Assembly (NCBI GenBank): GCA_964387285.1
Contig: CAYLWO010000001.1
Coordinates: forward strand, 273,976-337,975
Reading direction: 5' to 3'
DNA length: 64,000 bases
Source: Anaerohabitans sp964387285
GTDB taxonomy: Bacteria; Zhuqueibacterota; Zhuqueibacteria; Residuimicrobiales; Residuimicrobiaceae
Positions 16,072 through 25,767 of this stretch are shown here, piece by piece (the first letter of the stretch is position 1; each line of letters begins with the position of its first letter). The notes beneath the pieces are model-generated. The model ran no database searches. It was not told where the DNA came from and worked only from the letters and a program-made list of their open reading frames with translations. The translations under genes were made by a program, and so were the position numbers.

Positions 16072-17405
16072 TATTCCCCGGCATAACGCTTATTATACTC
16101 TTCCTGAAACCTCAGCAGCGTCGACGCCACCTCGGCATTTTTTACCATGATCTCCTGCAAGGCGGCGCTGATGGTGTTGACCAATTCTTCAAAATGGCCG
16201 GTGGCTGGCATGCCCTTGCCTTTTTTAACAGCTTTGAACCAAATCTTGTAATAGGGCGTCTGATATTCGGTTTTTTGCCAAATCGAAAGCTGTGCCGGCA
16301 AGCCGGCGTCAGGAGACATGGTCAACGAGACAGGATCGATCAACAACTGAATAAAATCGTAACTGATTTTCGGCCATTTCGTCAGAGTATGCATGGAAAC
16401 GGTCCAGGTATTGGTGAATTGCGCTTGTGGATTGGTCGGGGTTACAAAAAATCCCGCTTTGCTCATCTGACAATCCGGAGTAGGCGGATAACAACCGGAC
16501 AGCCAGCCGGCCTGTTCCAGCGGTTGGGTCCAGTAACTTCCCCATCCCCAGGCCATGGCTATTTTGCCGTTGAGAAAGGTACGCAGGATGGTATCATCGG
16601 TCGTGCCGCTCAAAACCCAACGCGGCGTAACCTGGTATTTGCAGATCAAATCACGAAGAAATTCTGCAGCCTTGATGCCGGCCTCTGACGCGAATACGGC
16701 CTGTTTGCTCTTTTCATCCCAAAGATTTCCACCAAAATGCCAGATCAAAGGAGAAAAAGTAATTTCCAGAGTTGCCCGGGATGGGCCGATATAGATGCCC
16801 AATCCCCAGACATCAATCTTGCCGTCGCCATCGAGATCGCGGGTTAGTTTTTGCGCATAGCTGACCACTTCGTCCAGTGTTTGCGGCGGTCTTTCCGGAT
16901 CCAGGCCCACCTGACGGAACATTTCCTTATTATAAGCGCACAGCCGGCTATGCCAGCCCAAAGGCAGACCCAGTCGTTTGTCCTTAAGGATAATATCCTG
17001 CCAGGCGCCGGTCCAGGAAAACTCTTCTAACTGCCTTTCATCCCAGTTCATATAGGGTGACAGATCGAGCAAATCGCCAACCAGCAGGTGTTTGGCGAGC
17101 AACTGCGGCGAGGTAATGACCACATCATGGGCAATGCCGGCGCGATAATCGGTCATCACCTTGGTGTCGATGGCGTCCCATTTGGATTGTTCGAGTTCAA
17201 CGCTCATTTCGGGGTGTAATACTTTTAAAGCGTCCACCCTGTTGTTCACCCACTGCACGCTGAGTGCGCCCTGACTGCCGGCCATGGAATCCCACACGTG
17301 GGTAAAACGTAATTTGTCATGTGCAGGCTGGCGGCAGGTAAAAAGCAAGCTGCACGGCAGTGCGATGAAAACAGAGTATGCAATATTATATTTTTTCATT
17401 TGCAT
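16071..17405 (-). CDS. Extracellular sugar-binding protein of an ABC importer
   Basis: A 444-residue family 1 solute-binding protein. The N-terminus (MKKYNIAYSVFIALPCSLLFTCRQ) looks like a lipoprotein signal with Cys in a weak lipobox. LTFTHVWD-type opening (LRFTHVWDSMAG), KVLHPEMSVELEQSKWDAIDTKVMTDYRAG, LPLGWHSRLCAYNKEMFRQVGLDPERPPQTLDEVVSYA and IAMAWGWGSYWTQPL are typical of this family. It would capture sugar outside the cytoplasmic membrane. The ligand is not visible from sequence. It starts 8 bp after the uroporphyrinogen-decarboxylase-like gene, so both probably share a transcript. Confidence 0.88.
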   Translation of the reverse strand: MQMKKYNIAYSVFIALPCSLLFTCRQPAHDKLRFTHVWDSMAGSQGALSVQWVNNRVDALKVLHPEMSVELEQSKWDAIDTKVMTDYRAGIAHDVVITSPQLLAKHLLVGDLLDLSPYMNWDERQLEEFSWTGAWQDIILKDKRLGLPLGWHSRLCAYNKEMFRQVGLDPERPPQTLDEVVSYAQKLTRDLDGDGKIDVWGLGIYIGPSRATLEITFSPLIWHFGGNLWDEKSKQAVFASEAGIKAAEFLRDLICKYQVTPRWVLSGTTDDTILRTFLNGKIAMAWGWGSYWTQPLEQAGWLSGCYPPTPDCQMSKAGFFVTPTNPQAQFTNTWTVSMHTLTKWPKISYDFIQLLIDPVSLTMSPDAGLPAQLSIWQKTEYQTPYYKIWFKAVKKGKGMPATGHFEELVNTISAALQEIMVKNAEVASTLLRFQEEYNKRYAGE

Positions 17406-17413
17406 CAGTCGAT

Positions 17414-18469
17414 TCAGGTTTTAACCGGATTGTGTTGAGCCTGCCAGGCGTCCCACTCTTCATATATCGCCCGGGCTGTTTCCGGATTGGCGCCGGCGCC
17501 CAATTCGAATTGCACCATGATGCCGCCGGCCGAGTCATAAAGTTTACCGGCCAGCTGACGCACAGCCTCCCGCCCTTTTTCCGGATCCGGCGAAGGTAGA
17601 ACGTGTTGTCGATCAATTTCTCCCCAAAAGGTTATGCGTCCTCGAGCATGAGCGGCCAGATTGTCCAAATCCATGCAAAAGAGTTGCGAGTTTATCGCAT
17701 CCACGCCGATGTCAATCAGATCCGGATAGATCTCTTGAATATATCCGTCCGAATGCATGAATACTTTTTTCCCATGCGCTTTCGCCAGATCGCAATAATC
17801 CTTATAAAGAGGACGAAAGAGTTCGCGCCAGATGCGCGGCGGTATCAACAGTTGGTTTTGGCTGCCCCAATCGTCCATAAAACGGATGCCGTCCACATTG
17901 GTTTTCATCCAGAATTCCATTTCGCGCATATAGTACTCATGAATAACGCGCAACAGGTCGAGCACGCCGCAATCAGGGGTCATGATGTCCAGGTAGGTGT
18001 TTTCGCTGCCGCGCAGGAATTGATATCGTTCCCAGGGACGCGGGCACATGGCAGCCAGAATAAAATGACCGGATTTTTCGCAAAAACGGTTAACCGTGTT
18101 TACCGCCTGCTTTACGCGGGCTCCGGCCGGCAGCATTTCATTGGGCGGTTTCACGTTCCGCCAATCTGCAATATCGGCCAGGATGGGCGTGCGAACTTCA
18201 CCGTGAACGCCCGCCTGGATATTGAAAAAAACACAACCCCAATCATCGACATATTCGCCGACGACATAGGGATCTCCGCGCAACACCGTGGAAGGCGCAT
18301 ACACATTAGGCGCTTCGATGATGTCATTGGGATATTGTTTTTGCAAATCGGCGACCTGATCAGGATAATGGAGCGTCGCCCAGGGCAAAAGCCACATATC
18401 GCGCGGCATGCGTGCTGGATTTTTGAATTCAAGACATTGCAGCACCAGTTCACGACAAGTTGAAGCCAT
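17414..18469 (-). CDS. Uroporphyrinogen decarboxylase-like (URO-D/MtaA superfamily) protein
   Basis: A 351-residue TIM-barrel protein of the URO-D superfamily. Segments such as FMDDWGSQNQLLIPPRIWRELFRPLYK, KVFMHSDGYIQEIYPDLIDIGVDAIN and ARGRITFWGEIDRQHVLPS are typical of the many non-haem members found in sugar loci of FCB and PVC bacteria. True HemE residues for porphyrin binding are not evident. The gene sits between the esterase and the ABC importer, so a role in sugar or methylated-sugar metabolism is likely but unproven. Corrinoid methyltransferase activity (MtaA-like) is another option. Confidence 0.75.
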   Translation of the reverse strand: MASTCRELVLQCLEFKNPARMPRDMWLLPWATLHYPDQVADLQKQYPNDIIEAPNVYAPSTVLRGDPYVVGEYVDDWGCVFFNIQAGVHGEVRTPILADIADWRNVKPPNEMLPAGARVKQAVNTVNRFCEKSGHFILAAMCPRPWERYQFLRGSENTYLDIMTPDCGVLDLLRVIHEYYMREMEFWMKTNVDGIRFMDDWGSQNQLLIPPRIWRELFRPLYKDYCDLAKAHGKKVFMHSDGYIQEIYPDLIDIGVDAINSQLFCMDLDNLAAHARGRITFWGEIDRQHVLPSPDPEKGREAVRQLAGKLYDSAGGIMVQFELGAGANPETARAIYEEWDAWQAQHNPVKT

Positions 18470-18508
18470 GATAACGAATCCTTAATTTACTAGCAGCGTT
18501 TAGCGTCA

Positions 18509-21007
18509 TTACAATTTTGCATTCCAGGCAATCTCGCCGGTTTCGACTGACCAATTTGTGCCAAAGAATCCGGCCGCGGCAATGCCGGCGGTGCCCTGTT
18601 GCACAACACGCTCATCAAAAAGCAAAAGATCGGGGAAGGCATAACCGGGAAAAAGATAGGGCCTGGCGTTGGTTAATCGCATGCCGATCAAACCGGAACC
18701 ACTCACTGCGCCAACACAGGCCCTATCGCTGTCTGTTCGCGGACGCAGGAACAGGCAGGCATACCGCTTTCCTGTTAATTTTTTGTCGCCGACCCGCACC
18801 CAGCCGTTGCCGACCTGCACCGGACTGGTTTTCAACAACTGCGACCAGGCCGAATTGGTCTTATTGTTGCCGTATAAAATAATATTGCGCTCCGGAAATT
18901 GCGTCGCGCTAAAATCATCATCGCGTATGACATCGATAGAACCATTGCCCTGGTACCAGAACTGTTCCGCATCATAACGCGCCTTATCAAATGCCCATTG
19001 ATTTTCCGCTGCCGTGCCGTGGGAGCCGAAAACTAAGACCATGTTATGACGAAACAAATCCTTAAACATGCCGTAACGATGGGATCCTTTATCCGCGAGA
19101 GAAGGCTTTTGTATGCTGGTCCATTTGCCATCCCGTTTTTCCAGATAAATTTTATGACCGGTCACTTCCAGGTTGGGTAATTTTTGACTATCTAGATCCA
19201 CAGACACCGAAGGCGGGTCAGTCAGATCGGCAAGGTCGAACGACAAACGGGAAATATTGTCGGTAAAACCGACAAATCGATTCTGTCCGGGATCAAAGCG
19301 AATGTTGGCCGTACTTTTACATAATTGCTTTTCTTGATTATCTATGTTGAGCCAATAATATTGCGCAGAGAGGCCGGGATTGGGCGTAAGAAAAACAACC
19401 TGGCGAAGTCTGTCAGACAACGGACGACAATGTCTGCTGAAAAAATCAAACAGCGGCGGCCAATCTACACAATCGGCGCCCGGTTCATCGGAGAAATCCC
19501 ACCAATGGCCGGCCTTCGGCTGTTCATGATAGATATGGTCTTTATGGAAGGCCTGCAATTTTTCGACCATTTGCCGAGATTGACCGACCAATACGTTATC
19601 ATCGTCTGTACCGTGCAGGACATAGACGCCCAAATTTTGGTAATTTTCTATCAGGTCAAAAGTTCTGCTGGTGATATTTATTCGTTTCATCAACCTCTGG
19701 ATTTCCGTATCCTCGGCGATCTCTTCATGTATACGATAGGTCCAAAAGCTGAGCCAACCGGCGCTGGGCCCCAATGCGGCAAATTGATCCGGGTACAGAG
19801 CACCAAGAATCCAGACGCCATGACCACCCATGGAATGACCGGTCAGATAAATCCGGTTTGAATCGATATTCAAGGAATGCCGAGCCTGCTGCAGCACCTC
19901 CAAGGCATCCAGTCGCCCCCAATCCTCCCAATTGAATCCGTAAGGGCGGCGATTGGTGGGACAGACAATGTGAGCCCAGTCTTTTTTTCCATAGGCGTTA
20001 GCCTGGTTAATGGCTTCGACGCCGGCGCCATGTACCGACAGCACGAGTGCCGCAGGCCGGGACGCGTTCTGTGCCGGATTGACCGCATAATACTGTACGC
20101 TGCCGTCGATATCGCTTAAAAAGGTAATTTTACGCGTCTCCTCCGGCTTGCGGATGGAAATCGGTAACACGATTTCATCCAGGACAACGCCGGGATTACT
20201 GGTCTGCATCAATTTTAAACTGATTTTAGCATCACCGGATTGTTGCGGCGCCGGCCCTTGCAGCCTAAAACCGATTTTTCGAACACTCATGGGCTGAATA
20301 ATAGGCGCCGGGGTGGTTACCGACGGGTCGCCATCCACTCTGCTCACGAGCAAAAGATCAGATGACGGACGGTCACTTGCATTAACCACGACAATGGCCG
20401 CATGAGCGTCATAGCTGCTGCGGGCAATCAGGTCAGGCAAAGTCACATCGCGTTCATTGAAAAAAATGTTCTGTGTTGTTGGCAACAAAGCAACCTTAAA
20501 CCTGGCGGTCCTGCCGCATAAAAAAAGCAGCTCGTTTTCGCCCCGGCTCAATTTAACCGGCAGCCGGCAATAATCAAATCGCGGACTCCACGCCTCGAAT
20601 GTTTCCGAATCCTGATAACGATTTCCGGTACGCGGGACGCCGTTCACATACGCCATTTCATGACCCATGGCATAAAGCAGCAGAACCGTGTCGTTGGCTG
20701 TGTGGCACTTGAAATGGATATAACCGAGTCGCAGTTTGTCATGGTCAAACCAACCGGTGCTATCACACGTCATCAGCTCCCATTGGCTGGTAGCGCCGTC
20801 TGAAAAGGTTACCGTCTGGCCGGCTTGCGGATGCAGACGTTGGTTGAACAACAATTTTTCTTCAATGGGATCAACGCCGACAACGGACCGGCGATAATGA
20901 TCCGGCAACCTGCAAAAAAGCCCTTGTGTCAGGGTGCCGGTTTGCGCATGAACAATCTGCACAAGCAAAAAGGACAGAATTAAAGAACGATAGCGATAGG
21001 CTTTCAT
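18509..21007 (-). CDS. Large secreted alpha/beta-hydrolase esterase
   Basis: An 832-residue exported protein. The start at 21007 gives a clean signal peptide (MKAYRYRSLILSFLLVQIVHAQ). Residues about 50-290 look like beta-sandwich modules (MAYVNGVPRTGNRYQ). The catalytic domain starts near residue 310, with the nucleophile elbow GHSMGGHGVWIL (Ser) and, later, YVLHGTDDDNV (Asp) and KAGHWWDF (His), a full triad. This resembles polyhydroxybutyrate-depolymerase/carbohydrate-esterase-like enzymes with a prolyl-oligopeptidase fold. The last 250 residues are a further beta-rich region. It is the first catabolic gene of the island, so it may strip acyl groups from an extracellular glycan. Confidence 0.75.
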   Translation of the reverse strand: MKAYRYRSLILSFLLVQIVHAQTGTLTQGLFCRLPDHYRRSVVGVDPIEEKLLFNQRLHPQAGQTVTFSDGATSQWELMTCDSTGWFDHDKLRLGYIHFKCHTANDTVLLLYAMGHEMAYVNGVPRTGNRYQDSETFEAWSPRFDYCRLPVKLSRGENELLFLCGRTARFKVALLPTTQNIFFNERDVTLPDLIARSSYDAHAAIVVVNASDRPSSDLLLVSRVDGDPSVTTPAPIIQPMSVRKIGFRLQGPAPQQSGDAKISLKLMQTSNPGVVLDEIVLPISIRKPEETRKITFLSDIDGSVQYYAVNPAQNASRPAALVLSVHGAGVEAINQANAYGKKDWAHIVCPTNRRPYGFNWEDWGRLDALEVLQQARHSLNIDSNRIYLTGHSMGGHGVWILGALYPDQFAALGPSAGWLSFWTYRIHEEIAEDTEIQRLMKRINITSRTFDLIENYQNLGVYVLHGTDDDNVLVGQSRQMVEKLQAFHKDHIYHEQPKAGHWWDFSDEPGADCVDWPPLFDFFSRHCRPLSDRLRQVVFLTPNPGLSAQYYWLNIDNQEKQLCKSTANIRFDPGQNRFVGFTDNISRLSFDLADLTDPPSVSVDLDSQKLPNLEVTGHKIYLEKRDGKWTSIQKPSLADKGSHRYGMFKDLFRHNMVLVFGSHGTAAENQWAFDKARYDAEQFWYQGNGSIDVIRDDDFSATQFPERNIILYGNNKTNSAWSQLLKTSPVQVGNGWVRVGDKKLTGKRYACLFLRPRTDSDRACVGAVSGSGLIGMRLTNARPYLFPGYAFPDLLLFDERVVQQGTAGIAAAGFFGTNWSVETGEIAWNAKL

Positions 21008-21114
21008 AAAAAATCCAAATAATTTCCACGATTCACCCAATTTATGAGCATTTTGGGAAAATTACTAATTTTTTCTTAAAAATATCGCATGAGATTGAAA
21101 AACAGCGATAAGAA

Positions 21115-22392
21115 TTAATGGTTTTGCGGAGAGGCGGCTCTCTGTCCATTTACAGCGCCCTGCCAGCCATAGGCATCGAGGGACTCGGACAGGACAAATT
21201 TTGATTCGGTGATGGCCTGACGAATGCCGGAGACTTCAACAATAACTAGGAAATTATTCGGAACGCATTTGCACGTGGCAACAAGATGCTGTTGCAAATG
21301 GGCTAACAAATCGTGTTCAGTAAGATATCGGCAGGCTTCCTTGACGCCGATGGTGAAGAAACTGGCGATCAATAAAATCGAATTGCCGCGCGGACCCTGC
21401 CACTTTATAATGATGGCATAGTCTTTATGATAAGCGTCCTCGTTGGACAGCGAAGCATAGCTGACCGTATCCGGACCGACCAGATGGAACAGGATCCTTT
21501 CACGCAGGTCGTAACGCAAATTGGCCAATTCGACATAATGCGACAACAGTCCCAGTGATTTCATATTGCCGATAAAGACCATGTTCTGTTCTTCTATGGC
21601 GGTAGCGGTTAATTGGGACGAACTGCGCATCATCAACGGTCTGGGCGATGAATTAAGCACTTTAATGATGCCGGGCAACGACCACATGCACGCATAGGGG
21701 AAATAGGTTTGTCCGGACGGTTTGACAGTAGGGTCGTTCTGTGCGTAGACCAGATAGCGCATGTCTGCTTCCGTATTTATCCAGGTATCTCTTATATGCA
21801 CAGATCGTTTATCAAAGGGAATGGTTACGGTATAGAAAAAATGATCGCCGCAGACGATCATGGTTTCATTTTTATTGTTAAAAAACCCACCCCAGATCGG
21901 ATCTTGTTCATCAACAATTTGATATTTGCCGATTTTTTGATTAAAGCGCAAATTTTGTACAAGCAGAAACAAGCATGCAAAGGATAGCAGCAGCAGCAAA
22001 ACCGGATATAATTTCAGTTTTTTCACCTTTTCACGTATCCAGACCGACCATTTTTTCCTTTCGGCAACATCGATCACATGAACGAGATACTGCCCTTTGG
22101 GAATTTCCACGTGATAGCGGTCCGCTTTGCCTTCTGTTTGATAATAGTCATCCAGTTTTTTGCGCAAATTATGGATATGCACCCTTACCAACGGATCATC
22201 GCCCGGATTAAAATGTTGATCTTTGTTAAACACCTGGGCGGCAATGGTCATCTCTTTTGGCGTAATTCCTTCCATGGAACAGTTGAGCAAAAAGGTCAAC
22301 AAGGCCTTGCTGTGCTTGGAATTCTTGAAAGCTTCACTTTCCAGTAAAGTGGATTCGATTTCTTTATACAAATTTTTATTGAGCTTGATCAT
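21115..22392 (-). CDS. Membrane-anchored winged-helix transcriptional regulator
   Basis: 425 residues. The N-terminal cytoplasmic wHTH (residues 10-105) reads LLTFLLNCSMEGITPKEMTIAAQVFNKD, DPLVRVHIHNLRKKLDDYY and YHVEIPKGQYLVHV. This matches a regulator type common in Acidobacteria. One transmembrane helix follows (about residues 129-148, LYPVLLLLLSFACLFLLVQ). The remaining 270 residues should be outside the cytoplasmic membrane and act as sensor; they include FFYTVTIPFDKRSVHIRDTW and NSILLIASFFTIGVKEACRYL. I see no known domain there. It is divergent from the TonB receptor gene, and its promoter shares the 308-bp spacer. It likely controls the receptor, the island, or both. Confidence 0.75.
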   Translation of the reverse strand: MIKLNKNLYKEIESTLLESEAFKNSKHSKALLTFLLNCSMEGITPKEMTIAAQVFNKDQHFNPGDDPLVRVHIHNLRKKLDDYYQTEGKADRYHVEIPKGQYLVHVIDVAERKKWSVWIREKVKKLKLYPVLLLLLSFACLFLLVQNLRFNQKIGKYQIVDEQDPIWGGFFNNKNETMIVCGDHFFYTVTIPFDKRSVHIRDTWINTEADMRYLVYAQNDPTVKPSGQTYFPYACMWSLPGIIKVLNSSPRPLMMRSSSQLTATAIEEQNMVFIGNMKSLGLLSHYVELANLRYDLRERILFHLVGPDTVSYASLSNEDAYHKDYAIIIKWQGPRGNSILLIASFFTIGVKEACRYLTEHDLLAHLQQHLVATCKCVPNNFLVIVEVSGIRQAITESKFVLSESLDAYGWQGAVNGQRAASPQNH

Positions 22393-22491
22393 TACAGTTA
22401 CCGTCTTTATTCATGCATTTCAAGATCGGTGCTACTATCCACTTTGGCGCCGATGATTCTTTTTTACCCCCGTATAACATTTTTAACGTCT

Positions 22492-22518
22492 GTTAAATAA
22501 GTTAAATAAATTATTTAA
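22492..22518. promoter_or_regulatory. Candidate operator: direct plus inverted 9-mers
   Basis: Two head-to-tail copies of GTTAAATAA abut a partially inverse ATTATTTAA. They lie 100 bp upstream of the regulator start. The wHTH family often binds direct repeats. No experimental data exist, and the AT-rich setting makes chance symmetry possible. Confidence 0.3.
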
Positions 22519-22583
22519 AAACAACAAGAGTAATTTTTTAATAATTACAGATAAGCAGAAAAGTATATTAACTGTTAATTTAC

Positions 22584-22612
22584 TTGATTGGCATAAATAC
22601 AATGAGTATCAT
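22584..22612 (+). promoter_or_regulatory. Sigma-70-like promoter for the TonB receptor
   Basis: TTGATT at 22584-22589 and TATCAT at 22607-22612 are separated by 17 bases, each with one mismatch to the consensus. The predicted transcript starts about 80 bases before the ATG at 22701. If the host uses a Bacteroidota-type sigma factor, a different motif would apply. Confidence 0.45.
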
Positions 22613-22700
22613 TACTTGCTAAATGTTTATTCTCTAAAGCACTTCCCACTGGCAACCGTTCACATAATTCGCCATTATCACAAAGGACAAAGGAGTTTTA

Positions 22701-25625
22701 ATGACAATCAAATTGAAACTATCCTGGGTCGTCCTCTTCTGTGCTATTGTCTTCACGGCCATAGTTGCATACGCGGAGCAGATCGAAGGCAAGGTAACTG
22801 ATGCGTCGACCGGCGCGCCGTTGGTGGGCGCCAATGTTTTTCTAAAAGGCACGGCCATAGGCACTGTTACGGATTTGGAAGGCAAATACGCCATAGCCAA
22901 TGCACCGCCAGGTGATTTTATTTTAGCAGCGACCTATATTGGTTATGCCCGGTATGAGAAAAACGTCACCATCGGTGAACGCCACTTGCGTGAAGACATC
23001 AAGCTGGTTTACAGCATGGTCTCCATGCGAGAGGTCAACATTACCGCCCAGCGCGAAGGACAGGTAGCAGCCATCAACCAGCAGATATCTGCTGATCAAA
23101 TCGTCAACGTGGTTGCAGAAGAAAAGATTCAAGAGTTGCCTGATGCGAATGCAGCCGAGTCCGTAGCCCGGCTGCCGGGCGTTGCCCTGCGACGGGACGG
23201 CGGCGAAGCGCAAAAAGTTTTCATCCGCGGTTTGGATGCAAAATTTGCCACCATTACGCTCAACGGTATAGAGATTCCGGCAACCAACAGTGAGAACCGG
23301 GAGGTTGATCTCAGTGTTATCTCACAAGATGCTTTGTCAGGCATCGAATTGTACAAGGCGCTGACTTCGGATTTGGATGGCGATGCGATTGCCGGTACTG
23401 TAAACCTTGTGAGCGGCAAAGCGCGCGAGGAACGTAAGATCCGTATGGATTTTATCGGTTCTTATAACGGGTTAACCCAGTCCTATGATCAATATAATTT
23501 GGTCGGCAGATACAGCAACCGTTTTTTTAACAAAAAACTGGGGTTTCAGACATCTGCTTATGCGGAAAAACGGGATCGCAGCCGCGAATCGTTTGTCGAT
23601 AGCTGGTCCATTCCGGCCAATAAAGATTTTCGAATTGCCGGCCTCAGGCTTGGCTATACGTCTGAGAAGAGGAAGAGATACGGCGGGGAGCTGTCCTTTG
23701 ACCTGGATACGCCGGATAAGGGCAGTATCAAAGTGATCAACATCTTCAGTCAAACCTCGCGCAACCTGTTTACCAGCAATAAATCATTTGCGGCTTCGGG
23801 AAGCATGGTGGAATACGATCCCCAGGCTATCGACAACACAATCTACACCTTTAATAATTCAATCATCGGGCAAAACAATGTAAAGGGATTTAAAATAGGC
23901 TGGGCTCTGGCACATTCCTATACGAGGAACGAAGTGCCTTTTAACCATGTAATCCACTTTGATGAAACCGGTTCAACAAAATCGGGTATGAAACCTATCG
24001 GCAGCATCGATACCTTAAAAATGCCCGGCAAGTATCTCATCCCCTATGCCTGGAATAATTTTTCCATGGCCGGATTATATGATGCCGTTTTTGAAAGAGA
24101 TGAAAGCGATGAGCGCAACCTGGTAGCCAAATTGGATGTCGAACGGCCTTTTAACCTTGGCCGTTTCATTGCCGGCCATGTTAAAGCAGGCTACAAATTT
24201 CGTGATAAAACCCGTCATCGCGACAGCGATTATTGGCGGGCGCCATACTGGATTCGTTACACACAGCAATATACGGTAAACGACAATGGCGAACTCGTTG
24301 CCAAGGATTGGGCAAATTCACTCTGGTCAGACGGCTGGAACGGCACCCTGATGGATTACTTGAAGGGTCCACCCTATCCCTCAAAAACCATTAATAAGGA
24401 TTATCTGCTCTATCCGCTCATAGATGAACAGCTGGTGCGCGAGTGGTATAAAATGAATAAAAACGGCGTCAATGCGGCCAGAGTCAATTATGAATATGTT
24501 TATGAGCTCGCCTGTAATCGCGATAAATACACGGTAGATGAGATGGTCAATGCCGGCTATCTGATGACCAAACTTAATTTCGGCCAGATTGTTACTGTGA
24601 TTGCCGGCGTCCGCTACGAAGAGGAGAATAACACATACAAGGCCAAATTTGCCCCCAACATCAACGGCTTTTTGGAAAGCCAATTCTGCAACATCATCGA
24701 TACGACCGCCACTTTTATCAATCGCCAATGGCTGCCCAATTTCCATTTGCGTTTTAAACCTTTGCGCTGGTGGGATATGCGTCTGGCCGCCACCAAGACC
24801 CTCTCCCGTCCTGACTATCAGATGCGGTTGCCGGCGCTGGTTGTCAGCTATCATGACCAGGAAATCGAGCAGCGCAATCCGAATCTTAACACAGCGCAAG
24901 CCTGGAACTATGACGCCAATATGTCATTCTATTCCACAAAATATGGCTTGTTAACCATTGCCGGATTTTACAAAGAAATTGAAGATATTTTCTATTGGCT
25001 GAACGACATTACCATATTGAACACGTCACAGGCGGACAGCCTCGGACTGCCGAGAAAATTCGGGCCCTATCGCGGCTTTGTGATGGACAAGCCTGTGAAC
25101 ACGGACGACACCCGAGTATGGGGTTTTGAAATCGATCTGCAGACTCATCTGGGTTTTCTGCCTGGCCCTTTGAGCAATATTATCATTAATGCCAATTATT
25201 CCAGAATCTGGTCAGAAACCTATTACCCGCGCTTCAAGCTGGTAACAATTCCGGGTAAATTCCCACCAACCTCTGCGCCGAAATATTACTTTACAAAAAG
25301 AGAGCTCTATGGGCAAGTGGATTATGTCGGCAACGTGGCGATCGGCTATGACCTTGGCGGTTTTTCCGGACGTCTGTCCGTCTATTTCCAGGGACCTTTC
25401 CTGGAAGGAATCAGCACATTTGACTATCTAGACGTATATCGCAAGAGCTACAGTCGTTGGGATCTGGTGCTCAAGCAGCAGATCTCGAATAAAATTGCCG
25501 TCTTTATGAACGTGAACAACCTTACCAATATTATCGAAGGCAATTACTACGATTTTCGGCATTTGGACCAAGGCGGAGTAAGAACTGGAATCATAGGAGA
25601 TCTCGGCGTTCGTTTGACGTTATAA
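22701..25625 (+). CDS. TonB-dependent outer-membrane receptor with carboxypeptidase-regulatory domain
   Basis: 974 residues. The signal peptide ends near AYAEQ. Residues 28-110 are a carboxypeptidase-regulatory-like domain (IEGKVTDASTGAPLVGANVFLKGTAIGTVTDLEGKYAI). The plug follows, with LPDANAAESVARLPGVALRR, KVFIRGLDAKFATITLNGIEIP and LDGDAIAGTVNLVSGKA, the pattern of TonB receptors such as those of Caulobacter. The remaining ~700 residues are the beta-barrel, ending NNLTNIIEGNYYDFR and GDLGVRLTL. It imports a substrate, probably a glycan or oligosaccharide, through the outer membrane using TonB energy. There is no SusD-like lipoprotein next to it. The secreted beta-helix protein follows by 142 bp and may share its transcript. 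Confidence 0.92.
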   Translation: MTIKLKLSWVVLFCAIVFTAIVAYAEQIEGKVTDASTGAPLVGANVFLKGTAIGTVTDLEGKYAIANAPPGDFILAATYIGYARYEKNVTIGERHLREDIKLVYSMVSMREVNITAQREGQVAAINQQISADQIVNVVAEEKIQELPDANAAESVARLPGVALRRDGGEAQKVFIRGLDAKFATITLNGIEIPATNSENREVDLSVISQDALSGIELYKALTSDLDGDAIAGTVNLVSGKAREERKIRMDFIGSYNGLTQSYDQYNLVGRYSNRFFNKKLGFQTSAYAEKRDRSRESFVDSWSIPANKDFRIAGLRLGYTSEKRKRYGGELSFDLDTPDKGSIKVINIFSQTSRNLFTSNKSFAASGSMVEYDPQAIDNTIYTFNNSIIGQNNVKGFKIGWALAHSYTRNEVPFNHVIHFDETGSTKSGMKPIGSIDTLKMPGKYLIPYAWNNFSMAGLYDAVFERDESDERNLVAKLDVERPFNLGRFIAGHVKAGYKFRDKTRHRDSDYWRAPYWIRYTQQYTVNDNGELVAKDWANSLWSDGWNGTLMDYLKGPPYPSKTINKDYLLYPLIDEQLVREWYKMNKNGVNAARVNYEYVYELACNRDKYTVDEMVNAGYLMTKLNFGQIVTVIAGVRYEEENNTYKAKFAPNINGFLESQFCNIIDTTATFINRQWLPNFHLRFKPLRWWDMRLAATKTLSRPDYQMRLPALVVSYHDQEIEQRNPNLNTAQAWNYDANMSFYSTKYGLLTIAGFYKEIEDIFYWLNDITILNTSQADSLGLPRKFGPYRGFVMDKPVNTDDTRVWGFEIDLQTHLGFLPGPLSNIIINANYSRIWSETYYPRFKLVTIPGKFPPTSAPKYYFTKRELYGQVDYVGNVAIGYDLGGFSGRLSVYFQGPFLEGISTFDYLDVYRKSYSRWDLVLKQQISNKIAVFMNVNNLTNIIEGNYYDFRHLDQGGVRTGIIGDLGVRLTL

Positions 25626-25767
25626 CCAAATCCATCGGTAGGAGGCGATGGAACATTCTGTTTTTAGGCAATGAGAAGTTCATCCATAAATCCGGATACC
25701 TTCTCAAAATGTGCACTTTTTTAAGTGGTCTGTTAAAGACCGAGCATTTTATCACTAGGAGGCCAAC

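Larger units (their letters stand above)
22393..22700. other. Divergent intergenic control region
   Basis: 308 bp of AT-rich sequence between the wHTH regulator and the TonB receptor gene. It contains direct repeats GTTAAATAA at 22492-22500 and 22501-22509, followed by the inverse half ATTATTTAA (22510-22518), and a sigma-70-like promoter at 22584-22612 for the receptor. AAAGGAG lies before the receptor ATG. The repeats are a candidate operator for the neighbouring regulator; this is a guess from position and symmetry only. Confidence 0.5.
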
